Source of the DNA: Limibacterium fermenti
GTDB lineage: Bacteria > Bacteroidota > Bacteroidia > Bacteroidales > Dysgonomonadaceae
DNA length: 64,000 bases
Assembly (NCBI RefSeq): GCF_041902845.1
Contig: NZ_CP159486.1
Coordinates: 1,736,001 to 1,800,000, forward strand
Direction: 5' to 3'
The notes under the pieces are model-generated. The model searched no databases. It saw only the letters and a list, made by a program, of their open reading frames with translations, and was not told the origin of the DNA. Position 1 is the stretch's first letter; each line of letters begins with the position of its first letter. This document shows positions 26,301 through 34,536 of this stretch, piece by piece. Made by a program: the position numbers and the translations under genes.

Positions 26301-26645
26301 ACCGAACAAGTGAAGAATCTATATGAAGTCTGTGGACAAGCCCAAAAATCAGTTCATTGGAAGCATAAAGAAGGGACAGAATTTATCAACCATTTGCTTA
26401 GGCGAGAAACTAAAAATCGGAATGGTCAAACATGTAGCCGATTAGAAGTTGGTTCATCTGACGATTTGAAAAAACTCTTGTCAATTGCTAAAAAGGAAAT
26501 TCCTATGGAGTATGAAATATATATAGTTCAGCCGGGATTTTCTAAAGCAACGGCAACCAACGAAATCCTGACTTTATTAGGAGTAACCGAAAACTATCTG
26601 AAAGAAGTTGCCGGAATAAATCTTAAAGTTATTGCTAACCAATAA
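23376..26645 (+). CDS. SF2 DEAD/DEAH helicase with C-terminal nuclease-like domain
   Basis: 1089-residue ATP-dependent helicase or translocase. The N-terminal 140 residues have no motif I can name. The helicase core has Walker A P155-T-G-T-G-K-T161, Walker B D265-E-A-H268, motif III QFTATPFR and motif VI LQFAGRFTRT. The C-terminal region carries GEIAD949 and 15 residues on Y965-H-L-K968, followed by VCGQAQKSVHW. This spacing suggests a PD-(D/E)XK-like nuclease with an HxK variant. It is the second gene of the operon, AT-rich, with 13 nt to AbiH. Role in phage defence is inferred from the neighbours. Confidence 0.85.
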   Translation: MNTIKLPKLERIVFQQIGCKNKIKQLIAPEMDLPINIVANDRSSVTIDFEGIKYCLTCNSDSYPNDVEYVLLTNVRPRPERLIAKTITVKGWLKHPLQKEYTIEEVISSWKDDFFFKEENRAAEINGLRSPQLGALHMILGHLQLPLDTATIVLPTGTGKTETMLSALVANQCKRLLVTVPSNSLRIQLFEKFETFGLLKKFGVIGKESLYPIVGIINEKFNSPEELKEFIEKCNVVITTMHILIGCSDNEQDIVVSACSNIFIDEAHHVKAPSWNQFKSKFPAEKVVQFTATPFRNDGQRLDGKIIYNFPLKYAQEQGYFTKIDFIPIREYDSDKADEKIEEVAVQRLREDLKTHNHILMARCATKERAEKIFELYKKHVDLTPVIIYSNCPDYKETYRKITQKEAKIIVCVDMLGEGFDLPELKIAAFHDIRKSLPITLQFAGRFTRTKYDEKLGHASFVANIADLDVRAELEELYADGANWNQILSDTSFGRINDEEEYKNLMDGFENISNSNIPFSNIRPKFSVVVYKNKTDGWFPSNFSKGIPGFDDLEYQFHDINKEEKILVIITARRGNVEWVNHKDIQEVVWDMIVVFWDTKNNLLFINSSDNGSLYKELAEAIIGGGEAKKPEIIKGIDVFKTFYNINRTKLRNVGLKYFIGKDIRFRMHVGSDVAEALSLAEKQKGEKAFVVGSGFEEGEPVNIGASYKGRIWNVIKKGDLKDFKQWCLEIGDKLINKDIDSNQILKETLIPETISIVPDVYPVCIDWDEDVYMSHENHFRFSIGGSNTTVANTDISLTSPFENGKLLFSIITDHKKADFELKLFENTTTDEPYADFSIVQISKEKVEVSNGSKTYTGVQFFEKYIPTIWFADGSALTGNEYVQLKQIINVYPKDNILVWNWQGVSLEKESQHVNPKITDSIQYKVIEELKKDNYDIIYDDDYSGEIADVVTLKLHPDKLSVGLYHLKFAIDGKVTEQVKNLYEVCGQAQKSVHWKHKEGTEFINHLLRRETKNRNGQTCSRLEVGSSDDLKKLLSIAKKEIPMEYEIYIVQPGFSKATATNEILTLLGVTENYLKEVAGINLKVIANQ

Positions 26646-26658
26646 TGTAAATAGCGAT

Positions 26659-27708
26659 ATGAAGCAGGATAGGCAACAACAATGGGTAAAGCACAAGAAA
26701 AGATTACGTGCAAAAAGAAGAAAATCAAAGAAAAAGAAAAAACAATGCTACACGAAACTGTATGTTATAGGTAACGGTTTTGATTTACATCATGGTATTC
26801 AATCCAGTTATTTCAACTTTAAAGACTTTTTAGAAGAGAATGACCCTGATGTTTATAATGTGGTTGATACATATTTGGGAAATGTAAAAGATTTTTGGTG
26901 GGATTTTGAAAAAAATCTTGCTCTTTTAGATGAAGACCAGATATTAGACCATGCTTCAAACTATTTAGTTAGTTATGGAGCTGATGATTGGAGTGACGCC
27001 AATCATCATGATTACCAGTATGAAATAAATAGAATTATAGAGCCACTAACAAGCGGATTAAAACAAAATTTTGTTGATTGGGTACTTCAGATTGAGATTC
27101 AACATAAAAAGAATCAGATGCTTGATTTAGAGAAAAAATCTCTGTTTTTTTCATTCAATTACACTTCAACTTTGGAAAAGCTATATCAAATAAAAAATGC
27201 CAATATTAAGCATATTCATGGTAAGGCAATAAATTCTGATTCAGATTTAATCTTGGGGCATGATTACAAAAAGCCTAATAACAAACCTGATTTAGAAAAA
27301 ATCCGACGAGAATCAGAAGAAGAAGTATATAATGAATTTTTGGAAGAACTGGGCGGAGAGGATGTTCGAGTAACTGAAGGGTATAATATTATAAACTCAT
27401 ATTTTACTGATACATATAAGCCGACAAGTGATATCATCAAAGAAAATAAAGCGTTCTTCACGAAGATGAAAAATATTGACGAGGTAATAATTTTAGGTCA
27501 CTCTCTTGAAGATGTTGATATCCCATATTTAAAAAAAATATTTAAGAGTGTTGATAATTCAAAGGCAAAATGGACTGTTTCATATCATAATGAAAAACAT
27601 ATTTCGAAACATCGGCAAGCTCTTAAAAATATCGGGATTAAAGACAAACAAATAAATAATGTTCGGATGGATTATTTTTACCCAACCGAAGGCGTTTTAT
27701 TTGGCTAA
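26659..27708 (+). CDS. abiH: AbiH-family abortive infection protein
   Basis: 349 residues. The first 30 are extremely Lys/Arg-rich. Then comes LYVIGNGFDLHHGI (34-47), the AbiH signature. Further family segments are FFSFNYTSTLEKLY, IKHIHGKAINSDSDLILGHDY and VIILGHSLEDVDIPYLKKIF. AbiH blocks phage multiplication in lactococci by an unknown route; the GNGFD loop suggests a nucleotide-binding Rossmann-type fold. I chose the ATG at 26659, since an earlier one overlaps the helicase end and lacks support. It is 23 nt before the OLD-type gene. Confidence 0.88.
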   Translation: MKQDRQQQWVKHKKRLRAKRRKSKKKKKQCYTKLYVIGNGFDLHHGIQSSYFNFKDFLEENDPDVYNVVDTYLGNVKDFWWDFEKNLALLDEDQILDHASNYLVSYGADDWSDANHHDYQYEINRIIEPLTSGLKQNFVDWVLQIEIQHKKNQMLDLEKKSLFFSFNYTSTLEKLYQIKNANIKHIHGKAINSDSDLILGHDYKKPNNKPDLEKIRRESEEEVYNEFLEELGGEDVRVTEGYNIINSYFTDTYKPTSDIIKENKAFFTKMKNIDEVIILGHSLEDVDIPYLKKIFKSVDNSKAKWTVSYHNEKHISKHRQALKNIGIKDKQINNVRMDYFYPTEGVLFG

Positions 27709-27731
27709 AGTATTAATCAAAACATACAATC

Positions 27732-29774
27732 ATGTATATATCAAAAATAAAAATCAAAGGATTTCGGAATTTCAAAGAAAAAGAAATACTGTTCAATGAT
27801 GGAATAAATGTTATCATTGGCCATAACAATGCAGGGAAAAGCAATGTATTGAAGGCAATATCTTTAGCCATTGATACACAAAGTTCAAAACGACTGGATG
27901 TACATGACTTCAATAAGCATACTACAATTGAAGAACTAAAGGCTAATCCGCCCAAAGTATCTATTAACCTCACAATTTCTCAAAGCAAAGATGAAGACCC
28001 CAATTCAGATGACTTGGTTACTGTTGGAAATTATTTGATAAAGCTCGCATCACCATACGAAGCCTTGCTTACGTATGAGTTTTTCTTGCCTGAAAACGAA
28101 AGGCAAAAGTATATAGATGCTTTATCCGAAGTGGATAATACAAAGAAAGCATGGAAGGTCGTCCAACACGATTTCTTACGGCTCTACACTTCAAGAATCT
28201 GGGGTGGCGACCCCACATTGCAAGTGCAGGCGGACAGCGAATCATTACAAAAATTCGATTTTCAATTTTTAGATGCTATTCGAGATGTTGAACGTGATAT
28301 GTTTTCCGGACGTAATACGCTTTTGAGAGAGGTATTAGACTTTTTTATGGATTATAATATCAAGAATGATGCAACCAAAAGTACAGAAACCAAATTTGCA
28401 GAAATAAAAACATTGAAGGAAGCCTTTTCTACAAATGCAGATGCACTACTTCAAACATTGCAAGATAGAATGAGGGAAGGCAAGGGACAGATACTTGACT
28501 ATGCAAAACAAACAGGGGCTTCGTTCAATCATGCAAATCCGGACTTTGACGGAAGTTTGTCAGATGTGGAATTATTTTCCGCACTGAAATTAATCATTGA
28601 ATATGAAACAGGGATAACGATTCCTGCAACTCATAATGGCTTAGGATACAATAATCTTATTTTTATGTCCTTGCTTTTGGCAAAAATGCAAGTTAATTCT
28701 GATGGAAATTATTTAGGAAGTAATGCTAAGGTATTCCCGATTTTAGCAATTGAAGAACCCGAAGCACACCTTCATCCTGCAATGCAGTATAAGTTCCTGA
28801 AATTCTTAAAAAAGAATAGGGATGAAAAAAAGAAGGTTCGACAAGTATTTGTAACTACCCATTCAACGCAAATTACATCGGCTGTTACTTTGGATGAAAT
28901 AATTTGTCTGCACAATGAAAATGATATTTTGTCGGTAGGATATCCGGGTAAAGTTTTCAGTGAGACTGATGAAGACAAAAAGTCAAAAGCGTATGTTCAG
29001 CGATTTTTAGATGCCACCAAATCGGATATGCTTTTTGCACAAAAAGTGATTTTAGTAGAAGGTATTGCAGAAGAATTGCTTTTGGCAACAATGGCAAAGT
29101 ATATCGGACATTCTTTGGAAGATAATCATGTTGCCGTGATTAACGTTGGAGGGAGATATTTCAGTCACTTTACAAAGTTATTTGACACTTTCAGCCCATA
29201 CGCTATACCTAAAAAGATAGTCTGTTTGACGGATAGAGACCCCAGTAGAAAAAAACGGAATGGCGGTCAACATTTTGAAAAATGCTATCCTTATGAGTAT
29301 TGTAGTGAAGTTGCAAATTATGAGTATGCTGAAAATGCCGAAGATATTATCAATGCATTTAATGCTAATACTACCATTCACTTTTTTAGTCAGGACAAGT
29401 TGAAGAGCAAGACTTTTGAATATGATTTAATTTTGCACAATCCTACGTTGGATATACTTGTCACAGATTCCATGAAGAACCAAGAAGAAATAAAGGAATT
29501 AATGACAAAGAACTATTCCGATGCTTTGAATAAATTAAGAACAAGTGCTGAAAACGATAGAATAGCACAATCTTTAGAGGCTTCTTCGTGGGACGAAGAC
29601 GAAAAGAAAAAAGCATTGGTGGCTTCTCGATATTTAAATTCAGTTGGTAAGGGTGAAAATGCGTTAGAGTTATGTAATATCTTGGAAGAAAATCTTCTGT
29701 TACCCGAAAATGAAAGAAAAACTTTTAATGTTCCACAATACATAAAAGATGCAATAGAATGGCTACTTCAATAA
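27732..29774 (+). CDS. OLD-family ATPase/TOPRIM nuclease (GajA-like, class 2 OLD)
   Basis: 680 residues. The N-terminal ABC-type ATPase has Walker A G30-H-N-N-A-G-K-S37, the LAIEEPEAHLHPAMQYKFL signature and Walker B near residues 338-352, and the VFVTTHSTQI switch. The C-terminal TOPRIM domain has the metal-binding E443 in ILVEGIAEE and D501-R-D503 in CLTDRDPSRKK. This is the layout of GajA, which cuts DNA when nucleotides run low. The next gene is a UvrD-like helicase overlapping by 16 nt, the class 2 OLD pairing. GajA is usually nearer 580 residues, so this is a longer relative. Confidence 0.9.
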   Translation: MYISKIKIKGFRNFKEKEILFNDGINVIIGHNNAGKSNVLKAISLAIDTQSSKRLDVHDFNKHTTIEELKANPPKVSINLTISQSKDEDPNSDDLVTVGNYLIKLASPYEALLTYEFFLPENERQKYIDALSEVDNTKKAWKVVQHDFLRLYTSRIWGGDPTLQVQADSESLQKFDFQFLDAIRDVERDMFSGRNTLLREVLDFFMDYNIKNDATKSTETKFAEIKTLKEAFSTNADALLQTLQDRMREGKGQILDYAKQTGASFNHANPDFDGSLSDVELFSALKLIIEYETGITIPATHNGLGYNNLIFMSLLLAKMQVNSDGNYLGSNAKVFPILAIEEPEAHLHPAMQYKFLKFLKKNRDEKKKVRQVFVTTHSTQITSAVTLDEIICLHNENDILSVGYPGKVFSETDEDKKSKAYVQRFLDATKSDMLFAQKVILVEGIAEELLLATMAKYIGHSLEDNHVAVINVGGRYFSHFTKLFDTFSPYAIPKKIVCLTDRDPSRKKRNGGQHFEKCYPYEYCSEVANYEYAENAEDIINAFNANTTIHFFSQDKLKSKTFEYDLILHNPTLDILVTDSMKNQEEIKELMTKNYSDALNKLRTSAENDRIAQSLEASSWDEDEKKKALVASRYLNSVGKGENALELCNILEENLLLPENERKTFNVPQYIKDAIEWLLQ

Positions 29775-31510
29775 CATCTGACGATTTAATTCCGATAGAG
29801 CAGCATTTTAGAGTGTCTGCAGGCCCCGGTGCAGGAAAAACACACTGGCTAATAAATCATATAAAAAATGTTTTATATACATCATCCAGGCTATATAAGA
29901 CGAGAAAAGTTGCTTGCATTACTTACACCAATATCGCAGTTGAAACGATATTAACAAGGCTTGGTTCGTCTTCCGATAGAGTGGAAGTAACTACTATTCA
30001 TAGTTTTCTATATAAACATATTGTAAAACCTTACGTCAAATTTATTGCAGATGACTACGAACTTAATGTCAATAGAATAGATGGACACGACGAAGTAACC
30101 ATAAGCAGAGGGCGAATTATTAATTGGGTTACAAATCATCCTAAGGCAAGTTCATTGTCACATCCATACACAGTTAATCAATTGACAAGACTTGAAGATA
30201 ATATTGCTGCTTTAACCAATTGGTTATCAAAAGTATCTTTTACCTTTAATTCAACTGATAATTTGGTTATTTCCTGCGATAGAAAATATGCTTATTCTAA
30301 TGAGGCTAATCGGCGATATCTGAACAAAAGATGTTTGGATTTATTAGAAACGGATTTGATAAGCCTGAAAAAAGAGTATTGGAAAAGAGGAATCTTGCAT
30401 CATGATGACGTTTTGTTTTTCAGCTATCAATTATTAGTGAGATACCCATTCATATTAACCATTTTAAGAGCAAAGTTCCCTTACTTTTATATTGATGAAT
30501 TTCAAGATTCAAATCCCATCCAAGTTCGAATTTTGAAAATGATTGGACAAGTCGAAACAAGGGTAGGAATTATTGGGGATAAAGCTCAATCTATATATGG
30601 GTTTCAAGGAGCAGATGCCAGTCAATTTGAGGCCTTCCGCTTAGATGGAATGACAGACTATCAGATGTTGGATAACCGTAGAAGTACCAATCAAATTATA
30701 GACTGTCTTAATTTGATTCGACCGGGATTTATGCAAAACAAGGTTAATGATATGAATGGTGAAATTCCTCATATTATAGTCGGTAATACAAAATCCGCTC
30801 TCAACAAAGGCAAAGAACTATGTTCTTCCGATATCATTCATTCGCTCTCATATAAGAATATTACTTCCAATGCCATAAAAAAAGAAATGGATGTCAATGT
30901 TCCTACAAATAATTTGTTCAAATCATTATCAGAGAAGGATTCAAATAAAGAAAGGCAATCGTTAGTTTCTGCATGTATAAAAGCCACAGAATATGCTATG
31001 CATAATCGTTTTAAAGAGGCTTTAAAAGAATTTGAAAAAATATTATCAAATAAGGATACTGCAAGGAAAGAGGCTTTAAAGCATTTGACATTATTAGTTA
31101 GCAGATATTACGAGTATAGTAATGGTAGTTTACTTGATTTTCACGCCTTTGTAAGTACAAACATTAAGGCAGTATCAGCACTTCGAGCTGGAGGAATCCA
31201 AGATTTCTACATGAATAATACCTATAAACAATTAGCGGTTTGTGTAAATATTATTGAAGATAATAGTTTGCACCGGACTATTCATAAATCAAAAGGAGAT
31301 GAATTTGACAATGTGATGTTAGTTGTTGATAAAGAAGCAGATTTGAGTTTTTTATTTTCACCTAATTTGGATAACAACGAAGACCATCGTGTTTTTTATG
31401 TTGCCATGAGTAGGGCAAAAAACAGGCTGTTTATTTCAACGCCGACATTGAGTGCCGCTAATAGGGCCAAGGTGGCTGTAATGCCTTTTGCAATACATGA
31501 CCTTCCATAG
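29759..31510 (+). CDS. UvrD/PcrA-type helicase (GajB-like)
   Basis: 583-residue superfamily 1 helicase. Visible motifs are Walker A A21-G-P-G-A-G-K-T28, CITYTNIAVETI, Walker B D246-E-F-Q-D250, GDKAQSIYGFQGAD, the TIHKSKGDEFDNVMLVV motif V and FYVAMSRAKNRLFIS motif VI. All key ATPase motifs are present. It is translationally coupled to the OLD nuclease by overlap, as in Gabija. It is the last gene of the operon. Confidence 0.9.
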   Translation: MATSITSDDLIPIEQHFRVSAGPGAGKTHWLINHIKNVLYTSSRLYKTRKVACITYTNIAVETILTRLGSSSDRVEVTTIHSFLYKHIVKPYVKFIADDYELNVNRIDGHDEVTISRGRIINWVTNHPKASSLSHPYTVNQLTRLEDNIAALTNWLSKVSFTFNSTDNLVISCDRKYAYSNEANRRYLNKRCLDLLETDLISLKKEYWKRGILHHDDVLFFSYQLLVRYPFILTILRAKFPYFYIDEFQDSNPIQVRILKMIGQVETRVGIIGDKAQSIYGFQGADASQFEAFRLDGMTDYQMLDNRRSTNQIIDCLNLIRPGFMQNKVNDMNGEIPHIIVGNTKSALNKGKELCSSDIIHSLSYKNITSNAIKKEMDVNVPTNNLFKSLSEKDSNKERQSLVSACIKATEYAMHNRFKEALKEFEKILSNKDTARKEALKHLTLLVSRYYEYSNGSLLDFHAFVSTNIKAVSALRAGGIQDFYMNNTYKQLAVCVNIIEDNSLHRTIHKSKGDEFDNVMLVVDKEADLSFLFSPNLDNNEDHRVFYVAMSRAKNRLFISTPTLSAANRAKVAVMPFAIHDLP

Positions 31511-31816
31511 TTTTTATGCAAAAAACATCCGTTTCTCTTGCTGCATTTCTTGTGGGAAGAGGAGAAAAACGTAAGAAAATAAAATATAATCTGACATACC
31601 GATATTCAAAAATATACATCTTAACTTAAATTCTGGGTTTTATAATATTCCGATTTTCAGCAAATTAAGAATAATTTGGCATTGGCGCATTTGCTGCAAC
31701 AGCAGGAATAACAAACCTGTTTTTAAGAGTTTGCCCGAAATCAAACCTTTTTCTGTTTTCTGTTGTGGTAGATGTGCTATTAAAGTCCCTCTTTATTCGT
31801 TTTATTACAAAAACAA
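31511..31816. other. Spacer between defence operon and AbiE cargo
   Basis: No gene. It is AT-rich and contains a scrap of a mobC 3' end at 31686-31711. No clear terminator was seen for either flanking operon. Confidence 0.5.
31686..31711 (+). pseudogene. Remnant of a mobC 3' end
   Basis: CGCATTTGCTGCAACAGCAG and the following GAATAA resemble the last codons of mobC (encoded LAHLLQQQE-stop against LRHLLPKQEE-stop). It marks the end of the first cargo block. Short, so chance similarity cannot be ruled out, but a second, long mobC remnant downstream supports it. Confidence 0.5.
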
Positions 31817-32605
31817 TCAAAGTTTCTCTATTAAAGCCTCTCTTACCAACTGATAGGCAGTCTGTGGATCGTATTTTTCATCCGGTCTTAAAAGCATATT
31901 GGTGTCTCCCAAAAACTCGTCATCCAATATCTTTTGCTCCATATTCATTAAGAATTCTTTTTTCGTAGGAGGTTTATCAACGACAAAATCCATATATGAA
32001 CGATAGCACCGTATTAAATCATCGACACCTACCCCTCCGGTTACCAGCGCTTTATGCAAATCAAACAAATCACGACCCTTCCGTCGCTGATACAATGCTC
32101 TCAACTTGGTTCCGAGCAACTCATCCAACCTGTATGTTGTAACGGAACATTGACCTGAAAACCACTGGTTGTCAATATTAAAATTGGCTTTCGTCAACCC
32201 TAAAACATTGAAATGCTCCCTGCAATTTATTTCAATTTTTAAGCGGATTGGTACGACAGGAAGTATTTCCGAATCGAACCGGAAAATTAGCGTATTGTTG
32301 TTTGCCTTTTGTTTGACAACGGGCTTTCCCAAGAAAGATAATGCCTCCCTTAGTTTTTCGATGGTTGGTTTTATCGGTTCTGATCGGATTTGTACAAGGT
32401 CTATATCTTCACTGTATCTGGGCTGTGGAGACAGGTATAGCTTGTGCAGAGCTGTACCGCCGCGGAAAGCCAAACGGGAGGAAAGAAATTCGTCATTGAA
32501 TATTTCCACCAAAGCCCGGCAGATTACTAAGTCCTGCTCCACCAATTCGGGACTGTTCCACGGAACGATATTTCCCCATTCTTTTACGGCATATTCGGGT
32601 ATCAT
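31817..32605 (-). CDS. abiEii: AbiEii-type nucleotidyltransferase toxin
   Basis: 262 residues of the AbiEii/AbiGii family. The nucleotidyltransferase motif is R48-G-G-T-A-L-H-K and S65-E-D-I-D69-L-V, with LKIEINCRE as a likely third acidic strand and the C-terminal RRKGRDLFDLHKAL helix. Family toxins transfer nucleotides to targets such as tRNA to stop growth. Its start overlaps the antitoxin stop by 4 nt (ATGA type), the usual AbiE arrangement. Confidence 0.92.
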   Translation of the reverse strand: MIPEYAVKEWGNIVPWNSPELVEQDLVICRALVEIFNDEFLSSRLAFRGGTALHKLYLSPQPRYSEDIDLVQIRSEPIKPTIEKLREALSFLGKPVVKQKANNNTLIFRFDSEILPVVPIRLKIEINCREHFNVLGLTKANFNIDNQWFSGQCSVTTYRLDELLGTKLRALYQRRKGRDLFDLHKALVTGGVGVDDLIRCYRSYMDFVVDKPPTKKEFLMNMEQKILDDEFLGDTNMLLRPDEKYDPQTAYQLVREALIEKL

Positions 32606-33426
32606 TCGTCTATTTCTATTGATTCATTGATAATTATTTTCCATTTCTCGTTTATAGTACACCCTTTGGTAGAGTTTCTGTATTTCAGAGGAACCTTACG
32701 GATGAAATTTCCTTTTTTCTCAATTTCCGAAAGTAAGTCATCCGCAAGAGAAGTAAATCCTAATTCCACGTCAAGCAGATAGCCTAAACGCTGAATAACC
32801 GGTAAAGGAACATATTCAAAAAATGCAGGCCGAATTCCTTTAAAGTTCAAGCTCTCCGCCAATTCGTTCAGTACGGTGGCTGTTCTGTTCAGTCCGCCGA
32901 TTTCTTTTTCATATTGGACAAGATCGGTTGCCGTGAGTTCTGCTGAAGCTATCTTCACATAGCCCGTTTGCGTTTTCCGCCGCTCTGTAAATTGTTCCGG
33001 AATAGTTGATTTGTTGATGAAATTGATTTTTACGCCTTCTTTACGTGAAGCTCTGAGAGAGGGCGGTGTAGTAACGATGGTGTATTCCTGTGGACGTTGA
33101 TGGGCGGCGCCATAAAAAGAGGCGGCATTAAGCAGCGAAATATAATAATCACGTCCTAAGAATTTCATCAAATGGTCAATATAGAAGATAACGGGAACTA
33201 TCCCTTTGTCCTGATATTCTATCGAAACAATAACATAAAAACCATTCCACGCGGAACAGATTTTCCTTTTTTTTGTCAAACGTGTAAGACTTCTCTTTAC
33301 TGTATCTGCCTGTAATAGGGGAAAGGCTTCAATAGCATCTGAAAGCCGGAATGTAATTCTACCTTTTTTTTGAAGGTCTTCTATCCATTCCTTTACCGAA
33401 TATTTACTGCTGCGCTCCATTTGCAT
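32602..33426 (-). CDS. abiEi: AbiEi-type antitoxin/repressor
   Basis: 274 residues. The N-terminal winged helix (SVKEWIEDLQKKGRITFRLSDAI and DTVKRSLTRLTKKRKICSAWNGFYVIV) binds the promoter. The C-terminal antitoxin domain includes YYISLLNAASFYGAAHQRPQE, the family signature. The protein should neutralise the AbiEii toxin and repress its own operon. The start is either 33426 or 33420, both ATG. A 17-bp inverted repeat covers the promoter just upstream. Confidence 0.9.
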   Translation of the reverse strand: MQMERSSKYSVKEWIEDLQKKGRITFRLSDAIEAFPLLQADTVKRSLTRLTKKRKICSAWNGFYVIVSIEYQDKGIVPVIFYIDHLMKFLGRDYYISLLNAASFYGAAHQRPQEYTIVTTPPSLRASRKEGVKINFINKSTIPEQFTERRKTQTGYVKIASAELTATDLVQYEKEIGGLNRTATVLNELAESLNFKGIRPAFFEYVPLPVIQRLGYLLDVELGFTSLADDLLSEIEKKGNFIRKVPLKYRNSTKGCTINEKWKIIINESIEIDE

Positions 33427-33441
33427 TTACACTTGTTTTAG

Positions 33442-33480
33442 AACTGCAAATATAGACATTATTTGTCTATATTTGCAGTT
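33442..33480 (-). promoter_or_regulatory. AbiE operator palindrome over the -7 box
   Basis: Perfect 17-bp arms, AACTGCAAATATAGACA (33442-33458) and its reverse complement (33464-33480), are spaced 5 nt apart. On the minus strand the proximal arm contains TATATTTG (33454-33447), a consensus -7 box, about 20 nt before the start codon. Repressor binding here would block transcription, as known for AbiEi proteins. Confidence 0.8.
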
Positions 33481-33559
33481 TCAATAAAAATAATCATTAG
33501 AGAGTAACATTTACAATTGTCTATTCAAATATCCACCAAAATGCAACTTCGTACCTACA

Positions 33560-33874
33560 TCGAAAATTTCCAATCTGACGCAGGGGCTGTTCGTGGAAGC
33601 CGTAGCGGACAACTTCGATGAGCGGATAGAACAAAAAATATTCCATGCGGAAATTGTTGTCGATGACGAGCGGGTGGCCGCCAAAACCAAGTCGTATATG
33701 AAAATTCCCGTTATCTCCAACTTTGTCGATGATACCGGAATGGATCGCATGAAAGAAAAGATACAGGAAAATTACAACCGTATCAAAGTCGAAACCAAAC
33801 AGATTGTCGCCGATGAGTTGGATCGGATTCGCAACGATGAAAACCTTTGCCACCTGTTGCCGAAGCAGGAATAA
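33560..33874 (+). pseudogene. Truncated mobC copy (3' 105 codons)
   Basis: The frame reads SKISNLTQGLFVEAVADNF and continues to RIRNDENLCHLLPKQE-stop, the last part of mobC, and lacks the first 565 or so residues including both Walker motifs. By eye it is about 80% identical in DNA to the intact mobC end, so it comes from a related ICE rather than a fresh duplication. It has no promoter or plausible start and is a scar at the end of the second cargo block. Confidence 0.85.
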
Positions 33875-33989
33875 CAACAACGGCGCAAAAGCATAACCAA
33901 TTGTATATCAGTTATACGAAGAGAAAAATTCTGCGCCCGTCAAAATTCCCGGTGCAGGATTATGTTTTTCCAGAAAATCATATCATCCA

Positions 33990-34532
33990 TCATACTCCGG
34001 GCGGAAGTTTGTCACCCATTCTCTTCCTGCGTTCGAATATTTCGCCGTCGGCGATAAACGTACCATCGCCACGGGCGTGCAATATGCGTTTATCCTTATG
34101 GCTTTCGTTTATCCACGCCTTAACCCCGTCCAGTACGAAAATATCATGCTGTTTAATATGATCCGCCACGCGGCACTCTATGTTCACATAACATTCCTTA
34201 ATCAGCGGGGCGCTGATCTGAGAGGCTGGAAGCGGCGTTAGGCCAAACCGGGCGAATTTGTCCGTCTCCCTGCCCGTTGTAGTTCCCACGTCAAGGATCG
34301 TGTCCACGAGATCGGCAGTGGCAATCCCTATAACACACTCCCCGCTTTCCACCAGCGCCTCGTATGAGTAGTTCCACGATCCGGTACATAGCGCGAACCT
34401 CGGCGTAAAATCCATGACCATTGTCCAGGATATGGTCATTATGTTATGCTTCCCTTCGTGGGAAGTGGTTATCATCGTTACCGGCCCCGGCTCAATGAGC
34501 ATAAAGGCTTTCTGCAATTCGAGTTCTTTCAT
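33990..34532 (-). CDS. Flavin reductase-like FMN-binding protein
   Basis: 180 residues of the flavin reductase-like split-barrel family. Visible segments are AFMLIEPGPVTMITTSHEGKHNIMTISW, where the GPVTMITT stretch binds FMN, ECVIGIATADLV, and DKFARFGLTPLPASQI. It probably uses FMN in a cytoplasmic redox reaction. It lies 4 nt after the next gene upstream, so the two are cotranscribed. Confidence 0.88.
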   Translation of the reverse strand: MKELELQKAFMLIEPGPVTMITTSHEGKHNIMTISWTMVMDFTPRFALCTGSWNYSYEALVESGECVIGIATADLVDTILDVGTTTGRETDKFARFGLTPLPASQISAPLIKECYVNIECRVADHIKQHDIFVLDGVKAWINESHKDKRILHARGDGTFIADGEIFERRKRMGDKLPPGV

Positions 34533-34536
34533 CGGG

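Noticed and set aside
27732..31510. Plain two-gene Gabija system
   Set aside because: The pair fits Gabija, but close spacing to AbiH and the helicase behind one regulator suggests a larger unit, so it is not reported as Gabija alone.
31686..33874. mobC tails as target-site duplications of a transposon
   Set aside because: The copies are of different length and diverged, and no transposase or terminal inverted repeats were found. Recombination between related ICEs explains them better.
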